A stretch of DNA of 64,000 nt. Source: Argyresthia goedartella. Taxonomy: Eukaryota; Arthropoda; Insecta; Lepidoptera; Argyresthiidae. Below, in pieces: positions 22,176-33,186 of the stretch. The translations under genes and the position numbers were made by a program. The notes beneath the pieces are model-generated. The model ran no database searches and was not told where the DNA came from. It was given only the letters and a program-made list of their open reading frames with translations. Every line of letters starts with the position of its first letter. Position 1 is the first letter of the stretch. Where the stretch lies: assembly GCA_949825045.1 (NCBI GenBank), contig OX463818.1:29342906-29406905 (forward strand), read 5' to 3'.

Positions 22176-24170
22176 GCACAGACAGACAGGCAGACAACGG
22201 GACATATGAAACTAAATAAAAGCTTGTAAAAGTACCTCCTTAATTTGGTCAGATTATATTGGCTTCTAACTTTTGGCTGCCAACTTCACAGCGGTTGCTG
22301 GGAAAAGGCCTTTTGGCAAAAGCAAATATTTGATTATGACCCTTAAAAATAAACACATAGGTGTTAGGACACACATTTATTTTATTTTATCTGACTTTTG
22401 TGGGACTAACTGGTTAGCTGCTTACCCCCCTTCCATCGCCTGTGTACCCCCTCAGCCATCCAGCGGTACTGTGCTTTCTTTGCTTTATCTGCAAACCAAT
22501 GAACAATTTATGCAGTAGCAATGGAGTTTTTTTAAGCCATTGAGATTTAAGGTTTCATTACAATGTTAACAGCTGTTCCTGGGGCTGCAAACTTAATAAT
22601 TAAAAAAAATTGGGCAAGGATGAGTCGAACTTGCAAACGAAGTGTTCCGGAACACGTAACAAAAATTTAGTTATATTTTATTTTATTGGGTTCATTATTT
22701 GTGGCTGCAGCGGCAACAGAAATACACATTCTATGAAAATTTGAATTCCCGAGCTATTACTATTCATGAGCTACAGCCCGCTGACACACAAACGTACAAA
22801 ACGGACGACCAGATAGGGCTTCCTAACAGGGTGCCATTTGTAACCCTTCGGGTGCAGCACCCTAAAAAGTGAGTTTGAAAGTTGCACCCACTGTTTCAAA
22901 ATATGCCACTAGATAGCGTCGGGCTTGCAGATTTTCTCCATAATAATGCCATCTAGTGGCTTCAATCTTTAATTATCTTTAATGGAAATAAAATTCAAAA
23001 CCTATGACGGGAAAAGGCATTTCTAGGAATGACATACTACTCAACGGCTCAACCGATTTTGATAAATGATGCGTCATTAGATTCGCCTTGATGGCGCGGG
23101 TGGGGAATCAAAGGGCTTTAAAAGGCGAGTGCGTAAATATTTACTAATCTTGCACCAAGCTATGAATAATAAACATTTGCCTTAAACTAAGCATTTGTTG
23201 ATTTTACGTCGTTTTAACTATAATGCAGGAAATCAATGACGTCATAAAAAACCATAAAACGCAAAAAAAAACCCGACTGTGGTGCACTTAAAATCATAAA
23301 ACAAGCAGACACGATTTAACGTAATTATTGAGATTCGATAAAAATATTATAGTACACGACACGGTACAATACTGAAAATTTTAATTCATGGCGGGACCAA
23401 TCAAATCTAATACAGTGGGTTCCGCTTGCATTTAATTTGAATGTAATTTCACGTTGTACTGAAATAATTTTATCGGATCTCAATAATTACGTTAAGTCTT
23501 ATCTGCATATTTTATGCTTGTTGGTGTAACACAGTCAGATTTTTTGTTTTTTTATTAAGTTATTTGTTTTAATGTCGGTTTTCTTATAATAAATATATAT
23601 TTATTAAAAGTCATTTATACTTACTCCTATCCCACAATACCTGCGATTGCGGTGAGTTTTCCATAAACTGATGTCAATTTCGTCTTTCCTTCTCCTCCTT
23701 GTTGAGCAAGTTGTGTGATGAGAGGCACTAAAACAAAAATACTGTTGATTTCAGAGGCGTTAACTTATCCTGACCTGACATGACTTGTTGATTTTTGAAC
23801 AAAAAACATCGGCGAACTTTTATTAAATACATATTTCCAAAGCATCTATGAAAAACACCTACAACATCTATTTTTAAATCCGATTTTTCCTATCAGTTAG
23901 GAAAACATAACAGGTCAGTTTTTAAATTAATTGTGAAGTAAATTTACTTTTTTCATTAATTTCTTAACCAATCAAACATCCCTGAGCAGTTTTTGGCTGC
24001 ATGGGGTGGGTTACTGTCCACAGCCGATGCACTCACGATACGCATGATATATTGATGTGTTGGGTGAGTTGATCAGTAAGTCAAATCCGGAATGTACCCA
24101 AAAAAGTGTGACCAAATGGTTCAGTTTACTAATCTATAAACTGAATCATTTGGTTCAGTTTACAGATTAG
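22176..24170. other. AT-rich spacer with decayed repeats
   Basis: No credible gene. It contains a repeat resembling common lepidopteran debris (22620-22660), a short inverted pair GCCACTAGAT/ATCTAGTGGC (around 22913-22970), the palindromic MITE listed separately, and a hairpin at 24130-24169 (AATCTATAAACTGAA / TTCAGTTTACAGATT). Confidence 0.6.
23263..23555. mobile_element. Palindromic MITE with long inverted arms
   Basis: The left arm (from AAAAAAACCCGACTGTG at about 23263) and right arm (to CACAGTCAGATTTTTT at about 23555) are inverted repeats over about 115 bp. They share AACGTAATTATTGAGAT and ATAAAAC/GTTTTAT-type segments, with mismatches. The loop is about 90 bp. There is no ORF. Exact ends and target duplication are unclear. 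Confidence 0.62.
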
Positions 24171-24260
24171 TTAACCCCTTGTGTGTGAAAATTCCCGCTC
24201 CGGTACTGTCATTCTGGCGCCTGTGTGTGGCGCGACCGTCTCCGGTACTGCTGTAAAGGA
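24171..24260 (+). repeat. Candidate left terminus of a piggyBac-like element
   Basis: TTAA at 24171-24174 is followed by CCCCTTGTGTGTG. piggyBac family elements insert at TTAA and usually start with CCC or CCY. The stretch continues with ATTCCCGCTCCGGTAC and a GC-rich palindromic segment (GGCGCC...GGCGCG). It lies 330 bp before the first coding exon of the transposase gene, a sensible distance. No inverted partner ending GGGGTTAA was found downstream, so the assignment is tentative. Confidence 0.4.
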
Positions 24261-24429
24261 TTTTATTTTGCTTCCGTTGCAGCATTCATGTTAGTCCGAT
24301 CTCTTTCTAACCTATTAAAATTGCACAAGAAAGAACAGGCTATCTAATTAATGAATGGTTTTATACTCTGTGGTCACTGTTTGCACAATAAAACTCACTC
24401 AAAGACGCCATCCCAACCGCTACTTCGCG

Positions 24430-24504
24430 TTTGTGTCTCTCAGTGTTCACATAGATATTTTAATTATTTGTGCTAAGTGGAGTGCCTGCTGCTGATTATC
24501 CAAT
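24430..24504 (+). promoter_or_regulatory. Possible core promoter / 5' UTR of the piggyBac-type gene
   Basis: CTCAGTGTTC near 24439 resembles the arthropod initiator (TCAGT). It lies about 65 bp before the ATG at 24505. No TATA box is obvious at -30. Placement is an inference. Confidence 0.35.
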
Positions 24505-27500
24505 ATGCAACGGTAAGTAAAGTTTAATTTTAACTAATACTAATGTCGATTATCTATACCATTGTGAGTAAAAAACTGTCCAAAACAACTTCACCTCGCT
24601 CTTCTCAACGGAACATGATTTTGGTTTTCATCTGAATAGACAAATTTCATTAGAGAAACCGAACGTGCTTATCATCCTAGGACTCTACATATTGTTTATT
24701 TCCTATTGGTTACTATTCAAAACATGTATTCATTCAGAAATATGCGAAATTTCATCAAAACAAATGCGGGGGAGTCCCAGTACCGCAGACGGAATTTCAC
24801 ACATCGGGCAATTGCGGTTGGTCATGGCCGACACAATGGTGTGGATATGTCGACAAGCTTTTCCGTGTTTTGATATAATCTTACCTTTTTACTTTTATTT
24901 TGTTTTGAGCTTGATTGGTTTGATGTTTTTTAATTAACACGGGTGATTTTTTGCATATTTTAACAACAGTGTGTGCATGACGATAGCCGGACAAAAACGA
25001 AACATTTTTGTTATTTCGTATATTTGTTCTTTTGTTGATGGGACTTTATTATGGGTCGTAAATAAATAATAAATAACAGTGGATTTTTAAAGATCAATAA
25101 ATAAAATAAGTTCTAGTCATATAAACTTTTCTTTCAAGTCAATAATTTTGCCGAAATTATTTTACCAAATCAGCCCTAGATTTAAATTATTTCAGGAAAT
25201 AAAGAAAAAATAATTTTCAAATAAACAATTATGTCAAAGAAACACTCGAATATGTGATTGTATTTTTAATGTTTCTGTGCAATAAAGAATATGAAAATGA
25301 AACACGGGAAAGAGTTAATTTCACAAAATATGTTTGTATTAATTAACGCAATGCACCCTTCACTGATTTCATAAAAAATAAATGTTGATGCTGCATACAC
25401 TGCTCGAGCTTGTTTATGTGTTGTGTGTTTTTATATATTATGGTTTGCACTATTTGGTTGGCATTTTTTGCATGCTTTTTCTTTCTTTCTGTAAGTGCTG
25501 CAAGAACTGGAAGAGGCCGAGGGCGTGTGAACGCGGAGGATGAGAGTGGTGCTGATGGTTTGGGCGTTCGTGGTGGCGGCGTGGGCAATCGTGGAGCCGC
25601 TGTACGATCGCGTGGCAGCGGCGGGCGCACGCGTGGCGGCGGCGCACGAGCGCGGGGCGGAGTCCGCACTCGCGGTGGGGCCGTGGAGAGGCCATCTGCA
25701 TCTTCTTTGTAAATAACAGCTTTTACTAACAACTAACTTTACTAATAATTGCATGTTTTCAAATGAAATAAAACTAATGTAGGATCATGTATTTCAGATC
25801 AATGAGAAATATTACCGACTTGCCGGTTCAAGTGCAGTCGCTGGAGCGCAGCCTTCATACAAGGAAGACCAGAGAGTTGCCTCCCGATGCCAGGCAGTCA
25901 CCAGGGTAAATATTTTCAAAATATTGTTAGCTCTACCACCCCATATTGATTTTCTTAGGTTTTGGACTCTACTTCCAAGGCATAAGGTTAAAATATCAAT
26001 TTTTATTTGTTTTTAGATCTCTACTACTCTGGTCTTCCTTGTTTGAAGAGCTGCCAATCGAGGTCACCCATGAGGAGGGAGACAGGCTTTTAAACATGTC
26101 CCCGTGCTCAGCACCTCCGTCACCTTCTGTGTAAGTATTGAAATGAGTACTTTGTGTCTTTAACGTATTGATTTAATTGACTTAATTAAAATTTGACACA
26201 GGCCTTCCTCATATCATACCATATTTTATGTCCATTGATACCTAATAAACCATAATTAAAATGTTTTTTTTTTTAGATTTTTAGAATGTGGCGGCAGTAG
26301 CGGGGCTTCAACGCCTACCCCACGCAGGGGCCTCAAGAGACCTGAGTGAGTATACTTAATTTCGAGATAACTTGCATTGTAGTATTTCTTTATTTATTTA
26401 CGTAATACAATTTACTATGTTTTTACAGGCAGATAGAAGAAGGTATCTTGCCGCTGTGCCCGCCTCCCAGGGCAAAACGTTGCCTGTAAGTATATTATTT
26501 TTAGATTTTTCCATTATTTCATACTTTTTGAGGATGATAACATTATTATATTTTACAGTATCCCATCGTCATCGTCGTCGTCGGCGAACGTGCGTCCTCT
26601 TCGTGAGAAAGAAATTGAAAACCTACTCTGTTACGGTAAGTGAAATAAACCTCGCTAAATACCAGGGTTCGCAGATATATTACGATATATGTTTCAATCA
26701 GGGTTCGCTGATAAATATCACGATATATGTTTCAATGGATATATATCAATGGATTTTTATTTTATTTTTTTATGAAGAAATGGATAAATCTGTCTAAAAA
26801 TTTGCACAATTTTGCCTCTGCTACCCCGTTTAGGAAGAGGTCCATATGTCATGATATTTGTGTTTGCTCTGGGCTATAAATTTAGCAGATTGTAAGGGCT
26901 TTACTACACAAAAATAACTTATTACCTAAACAAAAATGTATGGGATTTGACGATTTTTTGACTCAGTCATATCGATTTCGACACTTATTGTTGTATTTTT
27001 TTTATTATGACAATATCGTATTGCTTTTCTTTTTTTTATTATGACAATATCGTGTTGCTTTTCTTGATAAAAAAATAAACATTAAATTATAAACCTTCAT
27101 ATTTGATGGAAAACATAGTAAGGCTAGCCTCCTGTCTCGCTGATTGGAGTGTTGGCCACTGTTGGCTCTGAATAACTAGCTAAAAGTGGGCATGATTCTG
27201 CTTCTGCCACTCCGTATGGGAAAAGGTGTGACGCTATGTTATAAATGTATCATTTAACCTGTTCACTTTGTCAGTATAAACTAATTATGTGATGTTAAAA
27301 GATAATTTTTTCATTGTATATATATCTGATAAAAAAATCGGATTTTTACGAAAAAAAAATACAGTCTTTAAAAGAATATTCCTTTACATGCGTTTACTGA
27401 ATACCTATATCATAAGTCATAACTCAACGTCAAACCTTTTCCTCCATACCTCAGACGAGTAAGAATAAAAATATATATCTCCATCGGATACGAGTAATAC

Positions 27501-29318
27501 TCACACCTCAGACGTCTAACTCTATTTTAACCATTCAAATCAGGTAGCGAAGAGGACTCCGACGTCGACAATGACGATGACGATGTGGAAAGGCAAAAGG
27601 ACCCAAAGGCCACGCGGCGGTTCGAGGACGATGACAATGAAGGGGCGCCAGATGCTCGGGCTCTGGCTCTGGCTCAGGCTGTGAACCTTGACGGTCTGTC
27701 AGTGATCATGCCTGAGCCCCTGCCTGAACCCGAGCCCCTGCCTCGTCCCGAGCCGCAAACTGAGCCCGAGTTCCAGACCCCGAGCGAAAATATAGATAAA
27801 TTTAAGTTTAACTGGAGAGAATTCCCAACAACTCAGATTCCACCTGAACTGAGGAGGGAACCCTTCTCCGAAAATAACTGTGGTCCGCAGGTTTCATGTG
27901 CGACCCCATATGATGCATTTACTGCCATATGGGATCGCCCGATTATGGAGCACATTGCAGTGGAGACAAACCGGTATGCTCAGCAGACGGCAGCGAGGAT
28001 GCTGGAGGACGGATCGATCTGTCCCTCCAGCAGAATTACCAAATGGGTTGATACGACGGTAGATGAGCTCTACGTGTATTTTGCCATAATTCTGGCGGTA
28101 GGAGTTGTGGCAAAATCACGGCTAGAGGAATATTGGAATAAATGCGTCGATATCTTCAGCACCCCGGGGTTCACAAAAGTGATGAGGTATGACCGCTTCC
28201 GGCTGCTGAGCACATGTCTCCACTTCGAGGACAATGTAAATTGCGATCCGGCAACAATGACACGATCCGAAGCTAAGATTTTTAAGGTACGTCCCATTTT
28301 GGACCACCTGAATGCTAAATTCTCACAATTATATAAATTGTCTCAAAACATTGCGCTCGATGAAAGTCTCACAATGTGGAAGGGCTGGTTAGATATTAAC
28401 CAGTTCATCCAGAATAAAGCAGCTGGCGTAGGAATAAAAACTTACGAAGTCTGTGAATCAAAGACCGGCTACTTGTGGCGCTTTGAGGTCCATGCTGGCC
28501 ACGATGTCACAGACGAACATGAAGTAAGTCCAATAACTGGAATCGTGCCTGCCCTTGTACTCAGACTTTTGACTGGTCTCGAGCATAAAGGATATACCAT
28601 TTGGATGGACAATTTTTACAACTCCCCCGCCCTTGCACGCGAGTTGAAATGCCGGGGTTTCGACTGTGTGGGGACGCTTCGGACCAACCGCAAGTTCGTT
28701 CCGACCAATGTGGCGCAGTTGAAGAAGAATGAAATGGTGGTTGGTCAGGTGGTGGGCTGCACATCAGGCGATGTAGATATCCTGGTATGGAGAGATAAGA
28801 ACCGCGTCGCTCTTATCTCCACTTACCACGGACTCTGCTCTGTGAATTGCGGCCAAACACTGAAGCCGTCCATGGTCCCCGATTATAACGTGTGCATGGG
28901 CGGGGTAGACAAGAAAGACCAAATGCTGTCTATGTACCCCCTGGAACGCCGCCGTAACAGGGTCTGGTACAAGAAGCTGTTTCGAAGACTTTTGAATGCT
29001 AGCACACTCAACGCATTCATACTGCACAAAGAAACATCCGCCAATCCAATGGTTCACCGGAGTTTTCGCAAAACTCTGGTGACACAGTTGATTGAAACCC
29101 ACGCTCGCATAGTCGAAACACCTGATACACCACACAACGAAACTCTCTACCATATCCCGATACTTTACAAGCTCTTGCCAATAGTCAGCGCGAAAAACCG
29201 TACCCGCAAAGTGTGTGTGGTCTGCCGCAAACGGTCAATCACATACTGTGAAAAGTGTGAGATTCCGGTATGTGGCTACACGTGCTTCAGGCCGCACATT
29301 AGTTCTCTCCGCCAATAA
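24505..29318 (+). CDS. piggyBac-type transposase gene, eight coding exons, 803 residues
   Basis: Exons: 24505-24512, 25505-25708, 25798-25905, 26017-26130, 26277-26345, 26429-26485, 26559-26635 and 27544-29318. They total 2412 nt (803 codons plus TAA). Donors are GTAAGT (four), GTAAAT (two) and GTGAGT (one); acceptors all end in AG. The first six introns are phase 2, the seventh phase 1, and every junction keeps one frame. The protein starts with an RG/RGG-rich segment (residues about 3-70), then a Ser/Pro-rich region, an acidic stretch (EEDSDVDNDDDD, near 215-225) and Pro-Glu repeats. The DDE domain follows, with Asp in ALDESLTMWKG (about 485), WMDNFYNSP (about 568) and GGVDKKDQML (about 668 and 671). 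The spacing is close to piggyBac D268/D346/D447/D450. The C-terminal cysteine-rich domain is CVVCRKR...CEKCEIPVCGYTC. The family cuts and pastes DNA at TTAA. Catalysis looks intact; whether the gene is mobile or domesticated is open. Confidence 0.88.
24513..25504 (+). other. Intron 1 of the piggyBac-type gene
   Basis: 992 bp, GTAAGT...GCAAG, phase 2. It follows an exon that codes only for Met-Gln and two bases of an Arg codon. A chance ORF at 24665-24937 shows no family features. An alternative first exon starting in-frame at about 25410 would add a hydrophobic stretch and cannot be excluded without transcripts. Confidence 0.7.
26636..27543 (+). other. Intron 7 of the piggyBac-type gene, with short tandem repeats
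   Basis: 908 bp, GTAAGT...ATCAG, phase 1. It contains two copies of a 36-40 bp unit (AGGGTTCGC...CGATATATGTTTCAAT, 26662-26740) and two copies of an about 40 bp unit (TATGACAATATCGT.TTGCTT, 27005-27065). Segments resembling common moth repeat tails (26815-26850, 27195-27235) suggest old insertions. Confidence 0.65.
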
Positions 29319-31912
29319 TACTTCACAAAACACATACACTACATACAGTAACACGACACACACACGCTAGTATTCAAAAGCTCTATCTATTTTCAATTCC
29401 ATTTAAATTCACAATTTACAATAACAATAACATCCAAATGGTATCGGCATACATTTGTTGTTTTTTTGTTTCTCTAATTGTCTTTTAGTTTGTCTTTATG
29501 TTTTCTTTGTTTCTTATTCCAGCGGAAGATAGACCTTTGCCCACAGTGGTATGAAGACTTTCATACTTAATTCAAAGAATAAGCCTTTACCTACAGTGGA
29601 ATGAGACAGTTATTTAATTGTGAGAATGTATCATACAGGGTAGAGTAGTAGTAGTAGTATAGGCCTAAACATGCGTCAATTTGTATTTTTGTTTCCTTAT
29701 ATTTGTTATGTGAAAACCTTGTTTGTGTTTTTTTATCTTTTCTATCCTAGGTTTGCTGGAAGAAATCTCTTGTTAGAGATAAGCTCACTATATTTTTTTT
29801 GTGTAAGAAAGTATCAAGTAAAGTAAAGTACTTTCTGATGCATTATTTTCTCATACCTATATGGGTATATTTTTTTCTGTATTTTGACGGAATTTTGCCT
29901 CGTTTTATTTTATGTCTTAGGCAATTGGCGCATGTAAGGCCTTTAAAGCTTCATCTGGATCGCAATTTATTTGTTCTTTGTAGCCTTAATGTGTATGTCT
30001 GCATATCGATAGCAATACCTGTCGAAATTCGCTATTTGACAAGAGCTGATTTTTGTATAATGTTAAATCGAAAAAAATACCATTCAGAATACTCTCTCTC
30101 TCTCTCTCTCTCTTTTAATACGACAATGCCCTGCTTTGCTGGATTATGCGACTGGGACTGCGAGATAAACAATAAGGCTACTTTCTTTAGTTTTTAATGT
30201 AGCTTTGTGTTTTTTTTATGCCGCTTGGAACACTTCTTATTAATGTTTTGTATTGTTCACTAATTTTATCACTAGTAAAATTACAAACCAACAATTTTCC
30301 TCCACGATCCCGTATGTTGATATGTATAATTGCTCATATAGTTGTTTTTTTTTATATTACATGGCAAATAATGAAAATAACATTAATCGATGAACAAATA
30401 AACAAAAAAATGTACTTACACAAACAAACATAATAAAATGTGTTAATGTCTTTGTATGCTGTGTATAATACCTACCAATTGATTTCATTTTAATTTAATA
30501 TCGGTGTTGTCTGATTGATTGTGTTTTTATAATTGTAAAATTTGTATTTTTATCTCAAAATAAATTAATAATATTAATAAAGTTATTTAATTTAATATCT
30601 TACATTGCATTTGACCCCGTAAGGCACTATGTCTAATGACAGATTTTGTTGAGCCGTATTAATTTCATCTAATTTGAACATATTTTAAATATCCTTTGTG
30701 GGCCCATTGTGCCACTGCCACCGGAATGGGAAAAGGCGTTACGCTTTTTATATTAGGTACCTATGTTATTTTAACAAAATATAATATAAAAGTTTTGTCC
30801 CGAGAAAAATCACAAGGCTCATCCATATTATCTTCACCTCCATGGCACAAAAGTGGATGATTATTTGCAATGTTTATCATCATGGTACTCTAAATATTTG
30901 TATGAAAGGTCTTGGGTTTATGTATAAATCCAATACTTTGTTCTATGTAGTTATTAGATAATGTATATTTAATAAGATAACTACTACCTTTCAACCATAA
31001 CCTAAGATTTACTTACCTACTATTTTTTGTGTCATATTACAGTGGTATTTTAGTAGATTCTCTGCTCGTTATTTATTTATCTTACAAGTTTGAGGCTTTG
31101 GTTACTGATAGCTCATATGCTTTAGTTTCTGTAAACCGAAGAATATTGGTCAATATTGCCAAGGGTGCTTTGAAACAGTCCTAAATTGTATACCTAATAT
31201 TGGCTGACATTTATGAGGCCCTATTTTTGTAACTTTTGAAAAAGTTTTATTTTGATAAATAAATGTATGAAGACTATATGTGTTTGTGTTTATTAGAGTT
31301 CTATACAATATAACGCATTAATAAAATCAAACATTAGGCCTAAATCTTGCTTTGTTATTAAAATAATACAGAAATAAGTACAACTTAGGGAGCTTCATAT
31401 TATGTAACACATATTAGCTGTAATTAAACTGAAATAAAGGCGTTGTGGAAAGGAAAAAGGGTAAAGAATTCCAATTAGAGTAATATTCTAATTAGAACTA
31501 ATCTTAATTCTAACTAGAATAGGAGAAATTCATCAAAAACTAAACATCGGCGCTCAGAATTCCTGATGTGTGGGATTCCCGCTCCGGTACCCACCGACAC
31601 GGCGAAAGTTACAAAATGGCCGCCACAGGCGACTGGTTAACACAAATCTAATCTATAACCATTTGGTTCAGTTTACAAAGTAGATAACACATTACGCATT
31701 ACCCTGAGATCATAAATAAAAAGTTTAAGTCGGTCATTCGGTAACTTAGGATAGTTAAACATTAAAGATATGAACAATTTATTTACCGATAGGAAAATAA
31801 ACATAACCTCAAATTAAATGTATATCAATAAGTTATTTCAATGGCCTCAAGCACGGTATAGCCATAAAGGTATAGTAATCAGACCTGTCAAAATTCATGC
31901 TACATCATTATC
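29319..31912. other. AT-rich spacer downstream of the piggyBac-type gene
   Basis: No gene seen. AATAAA signals near 30559 and 30582 could end the upstream transcript. There is a (CT)n microsatellite at 30091-30113, a TAG run at 29646-29659 and a moth-type repeat tail at 30700-30745. At 31575-31595 the string ATTCCCGCTCCGGTAC repeats 24190-24205 in the same orientation, followed at 31650-31690 by a segment matching 24129-24171. Confidence 0.55.
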
Positions 31913-32172
31913 CAGTTGCCAATTACACCGATGGACTAACTTAAGATATTTTTACTGTGATGTATGAATAAAATAATTTATTTCTTACACGTACATTATC
32001 ACATTTAATGTAGTGCAATTAAAAGTACTATTTCACTCCACTGCTCGAAAATGTGGCGAAAGACGGTTTGCAAAATGGTGGTGCTGCAAAACAGGAAAAG
32101 TTAACAAGGACAACAAAAACAATTGTAGCCAGTTTGAACAGGCCAGAAAAAAAAAGTTGTTAAAAGATCCAG
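31913..32172. repeat. Left member of about 250-bp direct repeat flanking a non-LTR element
   Basis: CAGTTGCCAATTACACCGAT ... AAAAGATCCAG is repeated at 37283-37531 with roughly a dozen differences and small indels. The positive-strand non-LTR element lies exactly between the two copies. It contains a short chance ORF (32013-32288). Confidence 0.88.
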
Positions 32173-32339
32173 TCCACCATAGGGCCCGCTGTTCACTGTT
32201 TTATTCATCGTTGGGTTATCGTTTCGCGCGCACGTCTGTTCTTACCTCTCAAGTAACCTTCCGGTTCCCGCTCGACTACAAAAAGTGATGGGGCAAATTA
32301 TCGATAGTTGGGAGTATCGATATCGTCGTTGAATCCAAC

Positions 32340-33045
32340 ATGGATTAAGTCGTAAGCTGGAGCTCCTCGAGCTCCAGCTTCAATTATAAGCGCACAAGAG
32401 CTAACGAAACTTCAGATGATTGGCATCTGCCGAAGCGATCTGCTGCTGCTTCAAGTCCCGAAACAGCTTCTGAAAACCCCAGACTCATCACTCAAAACCG
32501 CTTCAGCAACCTATCCGTGGATCAAAATCAAGGCCTATCCGAACCTTTACAACACGCAGTGACAGTGAAGAAAAACCCGACACGAGTTCCTCCCATCATT
32601 ATCCAGATCCAAGATAATTGGACAGATGTCCTTCCTGCTATCCTGAATCATCCTGCTCCTAAGCTGCCTGGCATAAAACCGGCCTTAATGCGCGATGATA
32701 GAACATGGGCTGACATCGCTAGTTCTGCAAATCTTGCAGATCCACCACCGCTACTTCCCACCCATAACCTGAGACAGGATTCAACAAAACAGGAGATGCT
32801 TGACATTCTAAGAACGATGCATGATACAGCATGTTTAACATCATTAAAGGAGGCCTATACAATTTTTTTACCACATGGAAGCTGAAGTTAAATAGCACAA
32901 AAACGGAGGCAATCTTATTTACTCGCGCTAGACAAATGCCAACGAAATTTATTAATTGACGATCACATCATACCCTGGAATAAGACCGTTAAATATCTAG
33001 GATTATTCCTAGACAACTAATTGAGTTGGAACGATCACACCCTTC
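32340..33045 (+). pseudogene. ORF1 N-terminus fused to ORF2 RT tail (deletion derivative)
   Basis: From the ATG at 32340 the frame has a stop at codon 3 (ATG GAT TAA), then stays open through a serine-rich start, QNRFSNLSVDQNQ, KKNPTRVPPIIIQIQDNW and TWADIASS. These are features of Jockey-clade ORF1 (the TRVPPIII block normally starts the nucleic-acid-binding half). After 32885 another frame reads WKLKLNSTKTEAILFTRARQ and VKYLGLFLDN, the RT C-terminal motifs. About 3 kb of normal element sequence is missing between them. Not functional. Confidence 0.7.
32354..32380. repeat. 27-bp palindrome
   Basis: The arms AAGCTGGAGCTC and GAGCTCCAGCTT are perfect over 12 bp around a 3-bp centre, 14 bp after the ORF1-like ATG of the positive-strand element. 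In the ORF1 frame it encodes a run of serines, so part of the symmetry may be coincidental. Confidence 0.8.
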
Positions 33046-33186
33046 AAACAATCATGCAATCTTCTCACGCACCCATTCTGGGGCGTGGGGAGTCAGGTAC
33101 AGATCAACGGATCTCTTCCTGAGGAAGCGCCTCTGTCCACTCTTAGGACAGGTCATCGGGGGACCTCGCGGGCGGTGGAGATCTTC

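Noticed and set aside
24665..24937. ORF of 90 codons in intron 1 with hydrophobic segments
   Set aside because: No Kozak or splice context and no recognisable family. The hydrophobicity follows from AT-rich codons.
26372..26797. ORF of 141 codons overlapping exons 6 and 7 of the piggyBac-type gene
   Set aside because: It reads through two introns with good splice sites in a different frame. The spliced reading gives a continuous coherent protein into the transposase.
30091..30113. (CT)n tract as a regulatory GAGA-type element
   Set aside because: A simple microsatellite downstream of the gene in the likely 3' UTR; nothing supports a regulatory role.
31560..31640. Right terminal repeat of the piggyBac-type element
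   Set aside because: The shared ATTCCCGCTCCGGTAC has the same orientation as on the left. A terminal repeat must be inverted, and TTAA at 31637 is not preceded by a complement of CCCCTTGTG.
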